Positions 7,948-17,549 of a stretch of DNA of 64,000 bases are shown here, one piece after another. Under the pieces are notes generated by a model. The model was not told the DNA's origin and made no database searches. It saw nothing but the letters and a program-made list of their open reading frames with translations. Each line of letters opens with the position of its first letter. Within the stretch, counting starts at the first letter, position 1. This stretch comes from Chryseobacterium potabilaquae (GTDB taxonomy: Bacteria > Bacteroidota > Bacteroidia > Flavobacteriales > Weeksellaceae), in contig NZ_CACVBR010000010.1 in NCBI RefSeq assembly GCF_902728265.1, positions 1 through 64,000 of the forward strand, in the 5' to 3' direction. Both the position numbers and the translations under genes were made by a program.

Positions 7948-10443
7948 TTACTTCTTACTAATCATAGACCTTACCCTATTTCTTAGCCTTATTAATAACG
8001 GTTCTTTATAATTTTTATCTTCATCAAAGTAACCATAACCGTAGCCATAACCGTAACCGTAGCCATAACCATAGCCATAACCTTGCTTCGTATTATAGTC
8101 ATTATATACAAGCCCTAAATGTTCTATTTCTCCATTATGATATTTCTCGGTAATCATTTTTAGCATATACTGTTCAGTATATTCATGACGAACTACGTAA
8201 ATATTTGCATCCGAATATTTCATCAACTCATATGAATCGGCCACTAAGCCCACCGGTGGTGAATCAATGATAATATAATCATAAATATCTTTAAGCTCTT
8301 CAATAAATTTAATGTTTCTTGAACTCATCAAAAGCTCAGATGGATTGGGAGGAATAGGTCCAGAAGTAGCTACATCGAGATTAGGAATTTTCGTTTTATT
8401 AATAATCTGATCAATTGACACCTCACCTGTTAAATAGTTTGATATACCATACTGATTATTAATATTAAAATCACCGAAAATTTTAGGTTTCCTCAAGTCC
8501 ATTCCTAATAAGATTGTCTTCTTATCACTCAAACCAAGAACTGAAGCTAAGTTTATCGAAATATAGGTTTTACCCTCTCCTCCAATAGATGAAGTAACGA
8601 GAATAACTTTACTTTTACCATTTTCAATAGATAAAAACCTCATATTTGCTCTTATTCCTCGGAATGCTTCCGATACAGATGATTTAGGTTGTTCTAAAAC
8701 CGTAAGCATATTGGCATTATTATTATTTCCAATTACTCCGAGTAAAGGAATTTTTGTAGCATTAATAAGCTCTTTAATATTTCTAATCTTAGTGTCTAGA
8801 AGTTCTCCAATTAATATAAATAAGAGAGGCAAGAGTAATAATCCCACTATGATTGCAGCTTTTGTACCCTTAACATTAGGACCGATTGGCATCTGCCCTA
8901 GATTTTTAGCGGGGTCAATAACTGTGACATCTGACTGATTAGCCGCCATTTTCATTTGTGTATCATTTTGTCTTGACAAAAGACTATTATATGTTGCAGC
9001 AATCATATTGTAGCCTCTTTCTGCGTCCAGATATTTTCTTTCTTTTTCAGGATAGCCAGATAATTCTGCATTTGCATCAGAGATTCTTTGATTAATTTTA
9101 CTAATCTCATTATAATACACTGTATAATAATTCCTTAATAAACCAGAAGAATTGAAACGAGTCTCATTTATTAATCTGTTTATTTCCTTTATAGGTTCAG
9201 AATTCTGCGTATAAATAGTAGACATTTCTCTTCTCTTTTCATACAGTGCTTTTAGCTCTGATACGGTAGCCGAAAAGGCTCCATCCTTAAACCCTGCTGC
9301 ATCTGTACTGATCATTCCATCAAAATCTTTTACATCAATCGAGTTTCTAATACTATTCAAAGAACTTAACTTGCTTTCTATATCTGCTTTTTTAGCTTCT
9401 AAATCTTTAATTTCCAATAAAGTTTTCTCATCTCTATTTTTAATATCATAAAGCTTTTCGGAAGTCTTTAAATAGTTCAGTATAGTTGCACTAGAATCTA
9501 GTTTTTTCCTTACTGTATCTAAATTCTTTTTAAGATAAATTGCGGTATTCTTATCTACAATCATTTTATCAGCCTCTCTTTTCTTTTGTAGCTGACTCAC
9601 AGATCTATTTAAGAAGTTTACAGCACCATTAAGATTGTACCCTTTTTTAGTGATAATCATTATAGAACCAATCTCCTTATCAAACTCTACAGACATCGTT
9701 GAAACGATATCATTAACCGATTGATTAACCGAACTAAGATTAACTATAATATTATCTAATTTTATTTGTGTAGATACAGGATTTGGTAAAAGCTTAAATT
9801 TTAGATTTGGAGAAGTATACCACTCACCGACTTTAATAATTTTATTAGCTGGTCTTGGATATGGGGCCACATTTTGAAGTCCTTCAGCTTCATAGCTATA
9901 TAAGCTTGTTCCTTCTCCTTTATCAGGTAAATTTACTTCATATGTATTTCCTCCTTTAGGAATCAGAGTAATTGGATAATTGATTTGTTGAAGGTGTTTT
10001 CTATCAATTTCTAGGAAAACCGGCGAATCATCCTTATCTAGGTAGGTAGTTTTTATCGTTCCTTTTGTAGAATAGCTAACAAAAAGATCAAGTTCTTTCA
10101 CAAGAAACTCATTATGAGATCTTGACAAGAGCATTTTCTTTAAATAGATTCCATCCTGATTTCCATTTTGTCCCCAAATGAAATTAATAGACTGGTTAGG
10201 CGTAAAGTAACTTGCTGTATTATTGGAAACACTCAATGATAAATCTGAGGCATAAATATTTTGCGCATAATATTTACCATATACCCACGAAATACAGTAA
10301 CCAATAAAAAGCATCAAGACAAACCAATACCAGTTTTTTAATGTCCTTCCTAAGAAATGTTCAATATTAAATAAGGTAAAAGAACCGTATTTTTCTTTTT
10401 GAGAGTCATTCTTCTCTACCTTCGCGTCTTTTTCTGGAATCAT
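7948..10443 (-). CDS. Wzc-type polysaccharide co-polymerase / tyrosine autokinase
   Basis: An inner-membrane protein that controls chain length and export of exopolysaccharide through cycles of tyrosine autophosphorylation. Of 831 residues, about 35-57 form the first membrane helix, a long periplasmic Wzz-like part with coiled coil follows, and the second helix is at about 533-552. The cytoplasmic BY-kinase domain has Walker A SSIGGEGKT (618-626), Walker A' GMDLRKPK (647-654) and Walker B IIIDSPP (around 724-730). The C-terminus holds nine consecutive Gly-Tyr pairs (788-805), an extreme form of the usual tyrosine cluster. It starts 2 nt after the Wza-like gene. Confidence 0.93.
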   Translation of the reverse strand: MIPEKDAKVEKNDSQKEKYGSFTLFNIEHFLGRTLKNWYWFVLMLFIGYCISWVYGKYYAQNIYASDLSLSVSNNTASYFTPNQSINFIWGQNGNQDGIYLKKMLLSRSHNEFLVKELDLFVSYSTKGTIKTTYLDKDDSPVFLEIDRKHLQQINYPITLIPKGGNTYEVNLPDKGEGTSLYSYEAEGLQNVAPYPRPANKIIKVGEWYTSPNLKFKLLPNPVSTQIKLDNIIVNLSSVNQSVNDIVSTMSVEFDKEIGSIMIITKKGYNLNGAVNFLNRSVSQLQKKREADKMIVDKNTAIYLKKNLDTVRKKLDSSATILNYLKTSEKLYDIKNRDEKTLLEIKDLEAKKADIESKLSSLNSIRNSIDVKDFDGMISTDAAGFKDGAFSATVSELKALYEKRREMSTIYTQNSEPIKEINRLINETRFNSSGLLRNYYTVYYNEISKINQRISDANAELSGYPEKERKYLDAERGYNMIAATYNSLLSRQNDTQMKMAANQSDVTVIDPAKNLGQMPIGPNVKGTKAAIIVGLLLLPLLFILIGELLDTKIRNIKELINATKIPLLGVIGNNNNANMLTVLEQPKSSVSEAFRGIRANMRFLSIENGKSKVILVTSSIGGEGKTYISINLASVLGLSDKKTILLGMDLRKPKIFGDFNINNQYGISNYLTGEVSIDQIINKTKIPNLDVATSGPIPPNPSELLMSSRNIKFIEELKDIYDYIIIDSPPVGLVADSYELMKYSDANIYVVRHEYTEQYMLKMITEKYHNGEIEHLGLVYNDYNTKQGYGYGYGYGYGYGYGYGYFDEDKNYKEPLLIRLRNRVRSMISKK
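8031..8084 (-). repeat. Hexanucleotide repeat encoding (Gly-Tyr)9
   Basis: Nine 6-bp units of the pattern GGN TAY encode the Gly-Tyr tail of the Wzc-type kinase. Third positions differ between units (ggt/ggc and tat/tac), so the repeat is imperfect at DNA level though exact in protein. Gain or loss of whole units would keep the reading frame and change the number of phosphorylatable tyrosines. Confidence 0.9.
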
Positions 10444-10445
10444 GA

Positions 10446-11318
10446 TTAAAGATTTTTAAGAAGTAAATAAATTGACAACGCCGTAGTAATTACAGATACC
10501 CCAGTAGTTAAAGTCTGGATAGGATCTTTTCCAAATCCATTTAAACTTTTCCCTCTCGTATTAAGATAAATTTCATCACCATTTTGTACATAATAGTAAG
10601 GTGAGTTCATTACATCTTCACGAGTAAGGTCTATTTTTGCAATTTTGATTCCTTCAGGTAACTTTCTATGGATTACAATGCTCTTTCTATCAATGGTTCT
10701 ATTTAATCCTCCATTAATAGCTAGTGCTTCTGTGATAGTCAGTGTATTCTTATGGGCTACTTTTTCACCTGTAACGCCTGTTGTTTCGACATCTCCAAGG
10801 ATATAATAAGTAATCCCGTTTGTATTTAATCTTACTTCTGACTTCCCATCTTGAAAGTTTTCATTCACTTTATCTTGAATTTCTTGGGACACCTCCTCAA
10901 TTGTTCTCCCTTCTGCTTTGATATAGCCAATTCCAAAAACATGAATATCTCCTTTGGAGTCGACTTTTAAGCCATTAAAATAATACATTGAATTTCCTCC
11001 TACTCCACCTCCATTAGCACCAATATTAACTGCTCCTTGATTTATCGGAACATTTGTTTGTCCACCATTTCCTACAGTATTTGTATTCAGGGAAGAATAA
11101 AACTGAGCTGCATCACCTTTAGGAGTTGTAACAATATTGAGGTTTAGGATGTCATTCTTTGAAATTCTATAAATAGGAATATTATAGGGGACTAATCCTT
11201 CCTCGTTAATGACAAGGCTCTCATTTGGCTGCATGTATCTTACATCTTTTGTTGTAATACAAGATGTAAAAAGGAAAGGTAATATCAAAAGGAATAAATA
11301 TTTATAATTCTTCATCAT
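10446..11318 (-). CDS. Wza-type polysaccharide export lipoprotein
   Basis: Outer-membrane export channel component of the exopolysaccharide system. The 290-residue protein has a lipoprotein signal with Cys20 after LFTS; the second Met may be the true start. A poly-export domain (about 48-150) contains a Gly/Asn-rich insert around 85-110, an SLBB-type domain covers about 165-260, and a C-terminal hydrophobic helix (about 270-290) may cross the outer membrane. It lies 29 nt downstream of the phosphosugar transferase gene and 2 nt upstream of the Wzc-type gene, its usual partner. Confidence 0.9.
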   Translation of the reverse strand: MMKNYKYLFLLILPFLFTSCITTKDVRYMQPNESLVINEEGLVPYNIPIYRISKNDILNLNIVTTPKGDAAQFYSSLNTNTVGNGGQTNVPINQGAVNIGANGGGVGGNSMYYFNGLKVDSKGDIHVFGIGYIKAEGRTIEEVSQEIQDKVNENFQDGKSEVRLNTNGITYYILGDVETTGVTGEKVAHKNTLTITEALAINGGLNRTIDRKSIVIHRKLPEGIKIAKIDLTREDVMNSPYYYVQNGDEIYLNTRGKSLNGFGKDPIQTLTTGVSVITTALSIYLLLKNL

Positions 11319-11347
11319 ACTTCTAAGTTGTTTACAAAAATAAAAAA

Positions 11348-12472
11348 TTAATTGTTACTTTTTTTGTTCTTAAAAACATATATAAAATTAGGTAAATAAG
11401 CACCTAAAAAACCCAGTATTAATATAATCACCAAAAGTATATTTATATTTATATGTCTCAAGAAATAGGCTATAGCCACGATCATAACATAGTATAATAT
11501 AATATAAAAGCTTGCTCTTCTATGGGTAAGATTAAGTTTAAGTAATTTATGGTGTATATGATTTTTATCCGCTTCAAAAGGAGATTTCTTATTATATAAC
11601 CTTATTACAATAACATTCAAGGTATCTACGATTGGAAGAATCAATATTGCAACAGCGACTACCGGAGCAGATTGTAGGTGATATCTAGGAACGTTAGGTA
11701 GGTCTTTATCAATGAAAATATCAATAAAACAAATTGAGGTAAAAGCCAATAAGAATCCTAAAAGCATAGAACCTGTATCTCCCATGAATATTTTGTTAGC
11801 TCTTTCATTGGAGAGATTATAATATAAGAAAGCTAAAACAGCTCCGATAATAATTACAGAAAAAACGACTAATGGATAATTATATTCACCTAATCTATAA
11901 TAACTTACCCCAAAAAGCGCACTACAAATAACAGAATATCCTCCAGCAAGTCCATCAATACCATCTATTAGATTAAATGCATTAATAAGAATAATAAATG
12001 TAATAATACTAAAGAATACACTTATAAAATATTCTAATTCATAGATACCCAGTATACCAAATAAACTTCTTATCCTTATATCTGACCCTATTACAATAAT
12101 AGATGAAACAACTACTTGTGCAACAAGTTTTTTGTAAGCTCTCATTACCACAATATCATCCATCACCCCGATATAAAGAAGGATAATCAAAGAAGCAAAT
12201 AAGAACTTATACAGATCAAAAAGCTCATATGCAAAAATCGAGGCACATATACCTATTGAATAAAAAACGGCAATTCCTCCTAGATTTGGTATTCTTCGAA
12301 GATGAGAGCTCCTAATACCTGGCTCATCCATAAGATTTTTTCTTTTGGATATTTTAATTATTGTAGGTATAGAATAAAAAGTTATAAAAAAAGAAAATAA
12401 GAATCCCAATCCTATTTTCACGTAAAAAATAGGAATCCCCATTAGAGTTAAGAACAATTCAAAATTTTTCAT
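11348..12472 (-). CDS. MraY/WecA-family phosphosugar transferase
   Basis: A polytopic enzyme of the family that moves a sugar-1-phosphate from a UDP-sugar to undecaprenyl phosphate, here most likely to start an exopolysaccharide repeat unit. The 374 residues show the family landmarks: MDDIVVM with Asp105/Asp106, NLIDGIDGLAGG at 167-178, GDTG at 231-234 and the WecA-like HIHH at 305-308, with about ten membrane segments. HIHH and the wza/wzc neighbours favour a WecA-like role over MraY. Which UDP-sugar it uses is not visible. The 85-nt gap from the GT2 gene upstream shows no clear promoter. Confidence 0.9.
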   Translation of the reverse strand: MKNFELFLTLMGIPIFYVKIGLGFLFSFFITFYSIPTIIKISKRKNLMDEPGIRSSHLRRIPNLGGIAVFYSIGICASIFAYELFDLYKFLFASLIILLYIGVMDDIVVMRAYKKLVAQVVVSSIIVIGSDIRIRSLFGILGIYELEYFISVFFSIITFIILINAFNLIDGIDGLAGGYSVICSALFGVSYYRLGEYNYPLVVFSVIIIGAVLAFLYYNLSNERANKIFMGDTGSMLLGFLLAFTSICFIDIFIDKDLPNVPRYHLQSAPVVAVAILILPIVDTLNVIVIRLYNKKSPFEADKNHIHHKLLKLNLTHRRASFYIILYYVMIVAIAYFLRHININILLVIILILGFLGAYLPNFIYVFKNKKSNN

Positions 12473-12557
12473 TTTTCTTTTAAGTACTTTATTACAGACT
12501 TATGTAAATGGAATATCCAAAAGGCCTATCGACATAACAGTACTTTAACATTTGTGT

Positions 12558-13562
12558 TTAAATTATTTTTCTTATCAATTTTTTTTGTCCTGCAAAAAAA
12601 AGTAGATAAAATATCTTTTTTTTCAGAGGCAAATATAGAAGATAATTTTTATCAAAACGACTATAGTTTAAGATATCTTTAATTTTAATATTTCTATTTC
12701 TCATAAATTGCTCAAGCTCAGACGCCATCAGATAAAAAGTTTCCTCTTTTTTAACAAAAGCAAGATAAGCCAGAAAAGAATATACCCCTTCAAAGATTTG
12801 AAAATTTTTCAGTTCTTTTTTTTTATCTGAATATTTAGATTTTTCAAATATTTCTTCTACGTCTTTTACTGCTTTTAATATATCTAAGCCTTTCTCCGTA
12901 TGTGTTTTTGTTATAGAATCTTTACGCTCTAAGTACTGATAATGAAAACTTTGAGTCTGAGCAATGATCTCACACTCTAATAAAAGTTGAGGAATAAGCT
13001 GAATATCTTCAAAATGAGCTCCGGTTTTGAATCTTTTTGTTTTGAAAAGGCTTTTATGAAAAAGTTTATTGCATGCAAAGTAACTTAAATCTGAAAAAAT
13101 TGAAAAGTTATCTTCCAGCTTTATTTTTTCCGGCATATTAGGTATTTGTGTAAGCTTTTGAACAATTTTCCCCAATTCGTCTACCTTCTGAATATTACAA
13201 ATAACCATTTTAGACTGATGTTTTTCAGCTAAGTGATACATCTCTTCAAACATAGTTTCTGTGACATAATCATCACTATCTACAAAACCAATAAAATCTC
13301 CGGTTGATCTGTCAATTCCAAAATTACGAGCATCACTTAATCCTCCATTTTCTTTATCAAAAGCTTTAATTTTTTCAGGATACTGTTGGGTATACTCTTT
13401 AATGATTTTTCCAGAACGATCTTTGCTTCCATCATTTATAACAATAATTTCAATTTCTTGAAGGGTCTGGTGAACCAATGAATCAAGACAATTTGCCAAA
13501 TAATTTTCGACATTATACACCGGAACAACAATAGAAACTTTTGGGGGAACATTTATTACCAT
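12558..13562 (-). CDS. Glycosyltransferase family 2
   Basis: A 334-residue GT-A fold glycosyltransferase. It has the N-terminal VSIVVPVYNVENYL block (9-22), VINDGSKDRS (41-50) and the metal-binding DSDD motif at 95-98. The C-terminal third is Lys/Phe-rich without a clear membrane anchor. It probably adds a sugar to the lipid-linked repeat unit begun by the neighbouring WecA-like enzyme; donor and acceptor cannot be read. It starts 3 nt after the arginase-fold gene, so the two are cotranscribed. Confidence 0.88.
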   Translation of the reverse strand: MVINVPPKVSIVVPVYNVENYLANCLDSLVHQTLQEIEIIVINDGSKDRSGKIIKEYTQQYPEKIKAFDKENGGLSDARNFGIDRSTGDFIGFVDSDDYVTETMFEEMYHLAEKHQSKMVICNIQKVDELGKIVQKLTQIPNMPEKIKLEDNFSIFSDLSYFACNKLFHKSLFKTKRFKTGAHFEDIQLIPQLLLECEIIAQTQSFHYQYLERKDSITKTHTEKGLDILKAVKDVEEIFEKSKYSDKKKELKNFQIFEGVYSFLAYLAFVKKEETFYLMASELEQFMRNRNIKIKDILNYSRFDKNYLLYLPLKKKIFYLLFFAGQKKLIRKII

Positions 13563-13565
13563 AGA

Positions 13566-14636
13566 TTATATTTTCGTCAGCCGTGAACTTAACCAACCTT
13601 TTTTGGCTTCATCAAAATCTTTTCTTGAACAAGGAATACAATTTTCTATATTTTCATCCTCTCCGAAATACCATAAATTAGTAAAGGTATCTCTCTTAAA
13701 AGAATATTCTCTATCATCAACCAGCACATAAAAAATCTCATAATGACGTTCTTTTGGATGAGATCGTTGAATATTAATGCCTTCTATTAAATACCAAATC
13801 ATTTGTGCTAATAGCTGTTGATTTAATTGATTTTCAGAATAAATATTATAATTAAATAAGCCTATAGATTTGATATTTTCACTTAAACCTACTTCTTTCA
13901 TATAGGCACAGATTTCTCTTTTATTCAAGCCATTTACTTGTGGATTCATCGAAAAAGGTTCTGCAAAACTCTCGACAGCATCACAGTTTATAGTGACCAA
14001 ATCTGCTTTTCTAAAAAACGGCTCTGTTTTTTCTGTAGAATTCATCATTTCAGCAAGGCGAACGATATCAAACTCAACCTCTTTAATAAGTTTTACAGAA
14101 TCCATTTCATTTAAATGCTTTTGATATCCTAAATGATGATAGTTTTTAATAGAAAAAGTTTTAGAACTCAAAATTTTGCCCAAAAAAGTATCCTCATTAA
14201 TATTATCTCCTTGTTTAAGTGATATAACATTACTAATTTGTGTATAGTTGATATTTTTTTGATGAAAATTTAGTGCCGAAAATAATGAAAAAGCAAAATC
14301 ATTGGATCCTCCAATAATAATCGGAATGGCTCGTTTATAATGACAAGCTGATAAAACTTCCTGTAAAATGTAATGAGAGTCCTGAACTGATTTCCCCGAA
14401 ACTAAATCCCCTAAATCTACAATCGGAATTTCGAAATCCAATCGGGAGAGTCGATAAAATGTCTTTCTAATATTCGAAAAATCCTGCATTTCCGCATCTC
14501 CATTAGCTCCTCTATAATCTGATACAAATAGAAGAACGATACTATCTTCTTTAATCTCTTTTGTGATCAAATTACCAATCTGCCAGCTTTCAGTTTTGAA
14601 ACTCTTAGGCGAAATAATAAAATCTTCAAAATTCAT
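13566..14636 (-). CDS. Formimidoylglutamase-like arginase-fold protein, probably catalytically degenerate
   Basis: This 356-residue protein has the outline of the ureohydrolase (arginase/formimidoylglutamase) family: an N-terminal alpha/beta region, a glycine turn where the family has GGxH, and a later Asp-containing strand. The metal-site motifs are altered. IIGGSND (107-113) replaces GGGHD/E, ISLKQGD stands where DAHxD is expected, and NCDAVES (217-223) replaces the SxDxDxxDP strand. Most ligands of the binuclear manganese centre are therefore missing, and I infer a non-hydrolytic role. It heads the transcript containing GT2, MraY-like, Wza and Wzc genes, 3 nt before GT2, and has a good promoter. 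Bacteroidota carry many such divergent members. Confidence 0.7.
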   Translation of the reverse strand: MNFEDFIISPKSFKTESWQIGNLITKEIKEDSIVLLFVSDYRGANGDAEMQDFSNIRKTFYRLSRLDFEIPIVDLGDLVSGKSVQDSHYILQEVLSACHYKRAIPIIIGGSNDFAFSLFSALNFHQKNINYTQISNVISLKQGDNINEDTFLGKILSSKTFSIKNYHHLGYQKHLNEMDSVKLIKEVEFDIVRLAEMMNSTEKTEPFFRKADLVTINCDAVESFAEPFSMNPQVNGLNKREICAYMKEVGLSENIKSIGLFNYNIYSENQLNQQLLAQMIWYLIEGINIQRSHPKERHYEIFYVLVDDREYSFKRDTFTNLWYFGEDENIENCIPCSRKDFDEAKKGWLSSRLTKI

Positions 14637-14660
14637 GCTTCAATATTTCTTAATTCATAC

Positions 14661-14690
14661 CAAAAATATTAAAATAAAATTATTTACCAA
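14661..14690 (-). promoter_or_regulatory. Promoter for the arginase-fold / exopolysaccharide transcript
   Basis: On the minus strand TTG (14688-14690) and TATTTTTG (14661-14668) are separated by 19 nt, a near-ideal Bacteroidota -33/-7 pair. Transcription would begin around 14655, giving a leader of about 20 nt before the start codon at 14636. Confidence 0.65.
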
Positions 14691-14695
14691 GCATT

Positions 14696-14727
14696 AAAAA
14701 GCCGCTAACAACAATGTTAACGGCTTT
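14696..14727 (-). terminator. Intrinsic terminator after topA
   Basis: Minus-strand AAAAGCCGTTAAC pairs with GTTAGCGGCTTTT (one mismatch) around a 6-nt loop and ends in a T-run. It lies 8 nt past the topA stop codon and directly upstream of the next promoter, insulating the two transcripts. Confidence 0.85.
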
Positions 14728-14734
14728 TGACTTA

Positions 14735-17296
14735 CTATTTCTTTTTTGAAGTTACCTTTTTAACAACTTTCTCTTTCTTAGGAGCTGTAGCTTTTTTAGC
14801 AGTGGGTTTCTTTTTCTCCGCAAAAGCATTTTTATCTTGATCGGTAATCCATTTTTTTACCTCATCGAGAGAAATCTGCTTTAGTTCATCAGCTTCATAT
14901 TTGGTATCATCTTTTTTCTTTGGAATCTTAAACATGGCTTTACCAAATTTGATAAAAGGCCCCCACCTTCCATTTTCGATGGATATTTTTTCTTTTTCCC
15001 ATTGCTGGATATAACGATTTGCTTCTTTCTCTAATTTTGCATCGATTAATTCGTTAATATCATTTTGTGAAAGATTATCAAAATTGTATCTTTTGGGTAC
15101 GTTCACAAAAATATCTTTATATTTTATAAAAGGTCCAAATCTTCCGGTTCCCTTTGTTACAGGCTCTCCTTTATAGCTAGCAATAGGAGCATCTGCTTTT
15201 TTCTTTTCATTAATAATTTCTTCTGCTCTGTTCTGGTTTACTGAAAGTGGGTCTTCACCTTTTGGAATACTTATGTATGTTTCTCCCCATTTAACATAGG
15301 GCCCAAATCTTCCTACTCCTACAGAGACCGGATTACCTTCAAACTCATTTAAATCAAAAGGCAGCTTGAAAAGCTCAAGAGCTTCTTCCAAGGTTATTGT
15401 GGCAATATTTTGGCCAGACATTAATGAGGCAAAAGTTGGCTTTTCTTCATCATCAGTTTCTCCAATCTGGATCATAGCTCCAAATCGACCTATTCTTGCA
15501 TGAACATTTTTACCTGTTTTAGGATCAATCCCTAATAATCGATCTCCATTGGCACGATCTGCATTTTCTTCAACGTCCTGAATAATTGGATGAAATTTTG
15601 AATAGAAGTTCGTCATCATTTCCTTCCATTTTTGACCTCCATTTGCAATCTCATCAAAACCTTCTTCTACTCGTGCAGTAAAACCATAATCTAAAATTTC
15701 TTTAAAATTATCTGTTAGAAAATCATTGACCACCTCTCCAATATCTGTTGGAATAAATTTATTTTTATCTCCACCAAATTTTTCTTCAAGGACTTCTTTT
15801 TTTATTTTATCTTTTGTCAGAGAAATCTTAATCACTTCTCTTATTTGTGGTTCTATTTCTCTTTTATCAACATATTCACGATTTTGAATAGTCTGAATAG
15901 TAGGTGCATATGTTGAGGGACGTCCAATTCCCAGCTCTTCAAGCTTTCTTACTAACCCTGCTTCTGTATATCGGGCACTCGGTCTGGTAAACTTTTCTGT
16001 TGCTGTAATTTTTTTGTATTCTAATATTTCTCCAATGGATACTTTTGGCAATAGCTTTTCATTATTCTCATCATCATCCTCTTCCGTTTTTACAATACCA
16101 TATGCTTTCAAAAACCCATCAAAGATAATCACCTCTCCCTGTGCTTCAAATTGTTGTGGAAGTTTTGAATTTCCAATTTCAATTACTGTTTTCTCAATTT
16201 TTGCATTGGCCATTTGAGAAGCAAGTGTTCTTCTGTAAATTAACTGATACAGCCTATTTAATTGATTATCGCCAATACTTTTCAACCCAAAATCCGTTGG
16301 ACGAATTGCTTCGTGAGCTTCTTGAGCTGAGGCTGATTTGGTAGTATAATTTCTTGGTGAAGAGTATTCATCTCCGTATTCTGAGATAATTTGTTTTTTT
16401 GCTCCTTCAATAGCCTCTTGAGAAAGGTTCACAGAGTCAGTTCTCATATAAGTAATATGCCCTTCTTCATAAAGAGTTTGCGCAAGGCGCATCGTTGTAG
16501 TCACATTATATCCTAACCTTGAGGAAGCTTCTTGTTGTAATGTGGAGGTTGTAAAAGGGGCCGATGCAGAACGAGATCCAGGCTTTGTTTCTACATTCAA
16601 CACTTTGAATTCCGTATCTTTTGCCTGTGCTAAAAACTTCTCTGCTTCTTCTTCTTTTTCAAAATCCTTCTTTAGCTTAGCTGTAATTTCTTGTTCAGCT
16701 TTATTTAAGAAAACTCCATCTAATTTAAAACTCGCTCTTGGTATAAACTCACGGATTTCTTTCTCTCTTTCAACAATTAATCTTACAGCAACGGACTGAA
16801 CTCTTCCGGCAGATAATCCTGGTTTAATTTTTTTCCATAATACCGGTGACATTTCAAAACCTACGATCCTATCCAAAACTCTTCGTGCTTGTTGAGCATT
16901 TACAAGGTTTTGATCAATATCTCTAGGATTATCAATCGCTTTCAGAATAGCATTCTTTGTAATTTCATGAAAAACAATCCTTTTTCTATTTTCGGGTTTT
17001 AACTTTAATTCGTCTGATAAATGCCAAGCAATAGCTTCCCCCTCTCGGTCTTCATCGGAAGCCAACCAAACCATTTCCGCTTTTTTTACGGCAGCCTTTA
17101 ATTCTGTCACCAATTTCTTTTTATCCGCAGAAACTTCGTAATCAGGATTGAATGTGGCAAGGTCTATACCCATTCCTTTTTTAGGGAGATCACGAATGTG
17201 TCCAAAGCTGGATTTTACTTCGAAATCTTTTCCTAAATATTTCTGAATAGTTTTTGCTTTTGCCGGAGACTCGACGATTACTAAATTTTTCGACAT
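14735..17296 (-). CDS. topA: DNA topoisomerase I
   Basis: Type IA topoisomerase that relaxes negative supercoils. The 853 residues begin with the Toprim domain (Glu9 in ESPAKAKT; DEDREGE at 81-87), and the active-site tyrosine is Tyr283 in ITYMRTDS. The C-terminal part has no cysteine zinc ribbons; instead it carries four glycine-type repeats recognisable by GRFG/GRWG, followed by a Lys-rich tail of about 25 residues, as is usual in Bacteroidota. A TACTTTTG box at 17311-17318 lies just upstream, implying a very short leader. Confidence 0.97.
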   Translation of the reverse strand: MSKNLVIVESPAKAKTIQKYLGKDFEVKSSFGHIRDLPKKGMGIDLATFNPDYEVSADKKKLVTELKAAVKKAEMVWLASDEDREGEAIAWHLSDELKLKPENRKRIVFHEITKNAILKAIDNPRDIDQNLVNAQQARRVLDRIVGFEMSPVLWKKIKPGLSAGRVQSVAVRLIVEREKEIREFIPRASFKLDGVFLNKAEQEITAKLKKDFEKEEEAEKFLAQAKDTEFKVLNVETKPGSRSASAPFTTSTLQQEASSRLGYNVTTTMRLAQTLYEEGHITYMRTDSVNLSQEAIEGAKKQIISEYGDEYSSPRNYTTKSASAQEAHEAIRPTDFGLKSIGDNQLNRLYQLIYRRTLASQMANAKIEKTVIEIGNSKLPQQFEAQGEVIIFDGFLKAYGIVKTEEDDDENNEKLLPKVSIGEILEYKKITATEKFTRPSARYTEAGLVRKLEELGIGRPSTYAPTIQTIQNREYVDKREIEPQIREVIKISLTKDKIKKEVLEEKFGGDKNKFIPTDIGEVVNDFLTDNFKEILDYGFTARVEEGFDEIANGGQKWKEMMTNFYSKFHPIIQDVEENADRANGDRLLGIDPKTGKNVHARIGRFGAMIQIGETDDEEKPTFASLMSGQNIATITLEEALELFKLPFDLNEFEGNPVSVGVGRFGPYVKWGETYISIPKGEDPLSVNQNRAEEIINEKKKADAPIASYKGEPVTKGTGRFGPFIKYKDIFVNVPKRYNFDNLSQNDINELIDAKLEKEANRYIQQWEKEKISIENGRWGPFIKFGKAMFKIPKKKDDTKYEADELKQISLDEVKKWITDQDKNAFAEKKKPTAKKATAPKKEKVVKKVTSKKK

Positions 17297-17310
17297 TCTA
17301 GAAATTTTTG

Positions 17311-17318
17311 CAAAAGTA
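17311..17318 (-). promoter_or_regulatory. -7 box for topA
   Basis: TACTTTTG on the minus strand, 15 nt before the topA start codon. No TTTG lies at the proper -33 distance. If used, the mRNA would have a leader of only about 10 nt. Confidence 0.4.
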
Positions 17319-17514
17319 AAGCTTTTTTATTAGATACTTTTTGTTACGATGATCTAATTTAACAATTAAGATTAGTTAATCAACAATTAATTCAAAAAAT
17401 CATCCTATTTAAAATGATTCAGAAAGCATCTAAAGCCATGATTAAAAAGCTGAATCTTTTATTTGTAAATAAAGTTTTATATTGTAATTAAATAAAATTT
17501 ACATTAAAATAAAT

Positions 17515-17540
17515 AAGGATAAAATAATTACTTTATCCTT
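17515..17540 (-). terminator. Possible terminator after the T9SS-sorted protein gene
   Basis: AAGGATAAA and TTTATCCTT form a 9-bp stem with an 8-nt loop, 10 nt after the stop codon of the gene ending at 17550. The stem is A/T-rich and the tail is only loosely T-rich, so it is weaker than the topA terminator. Confidence 0.5.
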
Positions 17541-17549
17541 AATTTATAC

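Noticed and set aside
8031..8084. Short tandem repeat that could be taken for a CRISPR-like array
   Set aside because: Units are 6 bp with no spacers and encode the Gly-Tyr tail of the kinase in frame.
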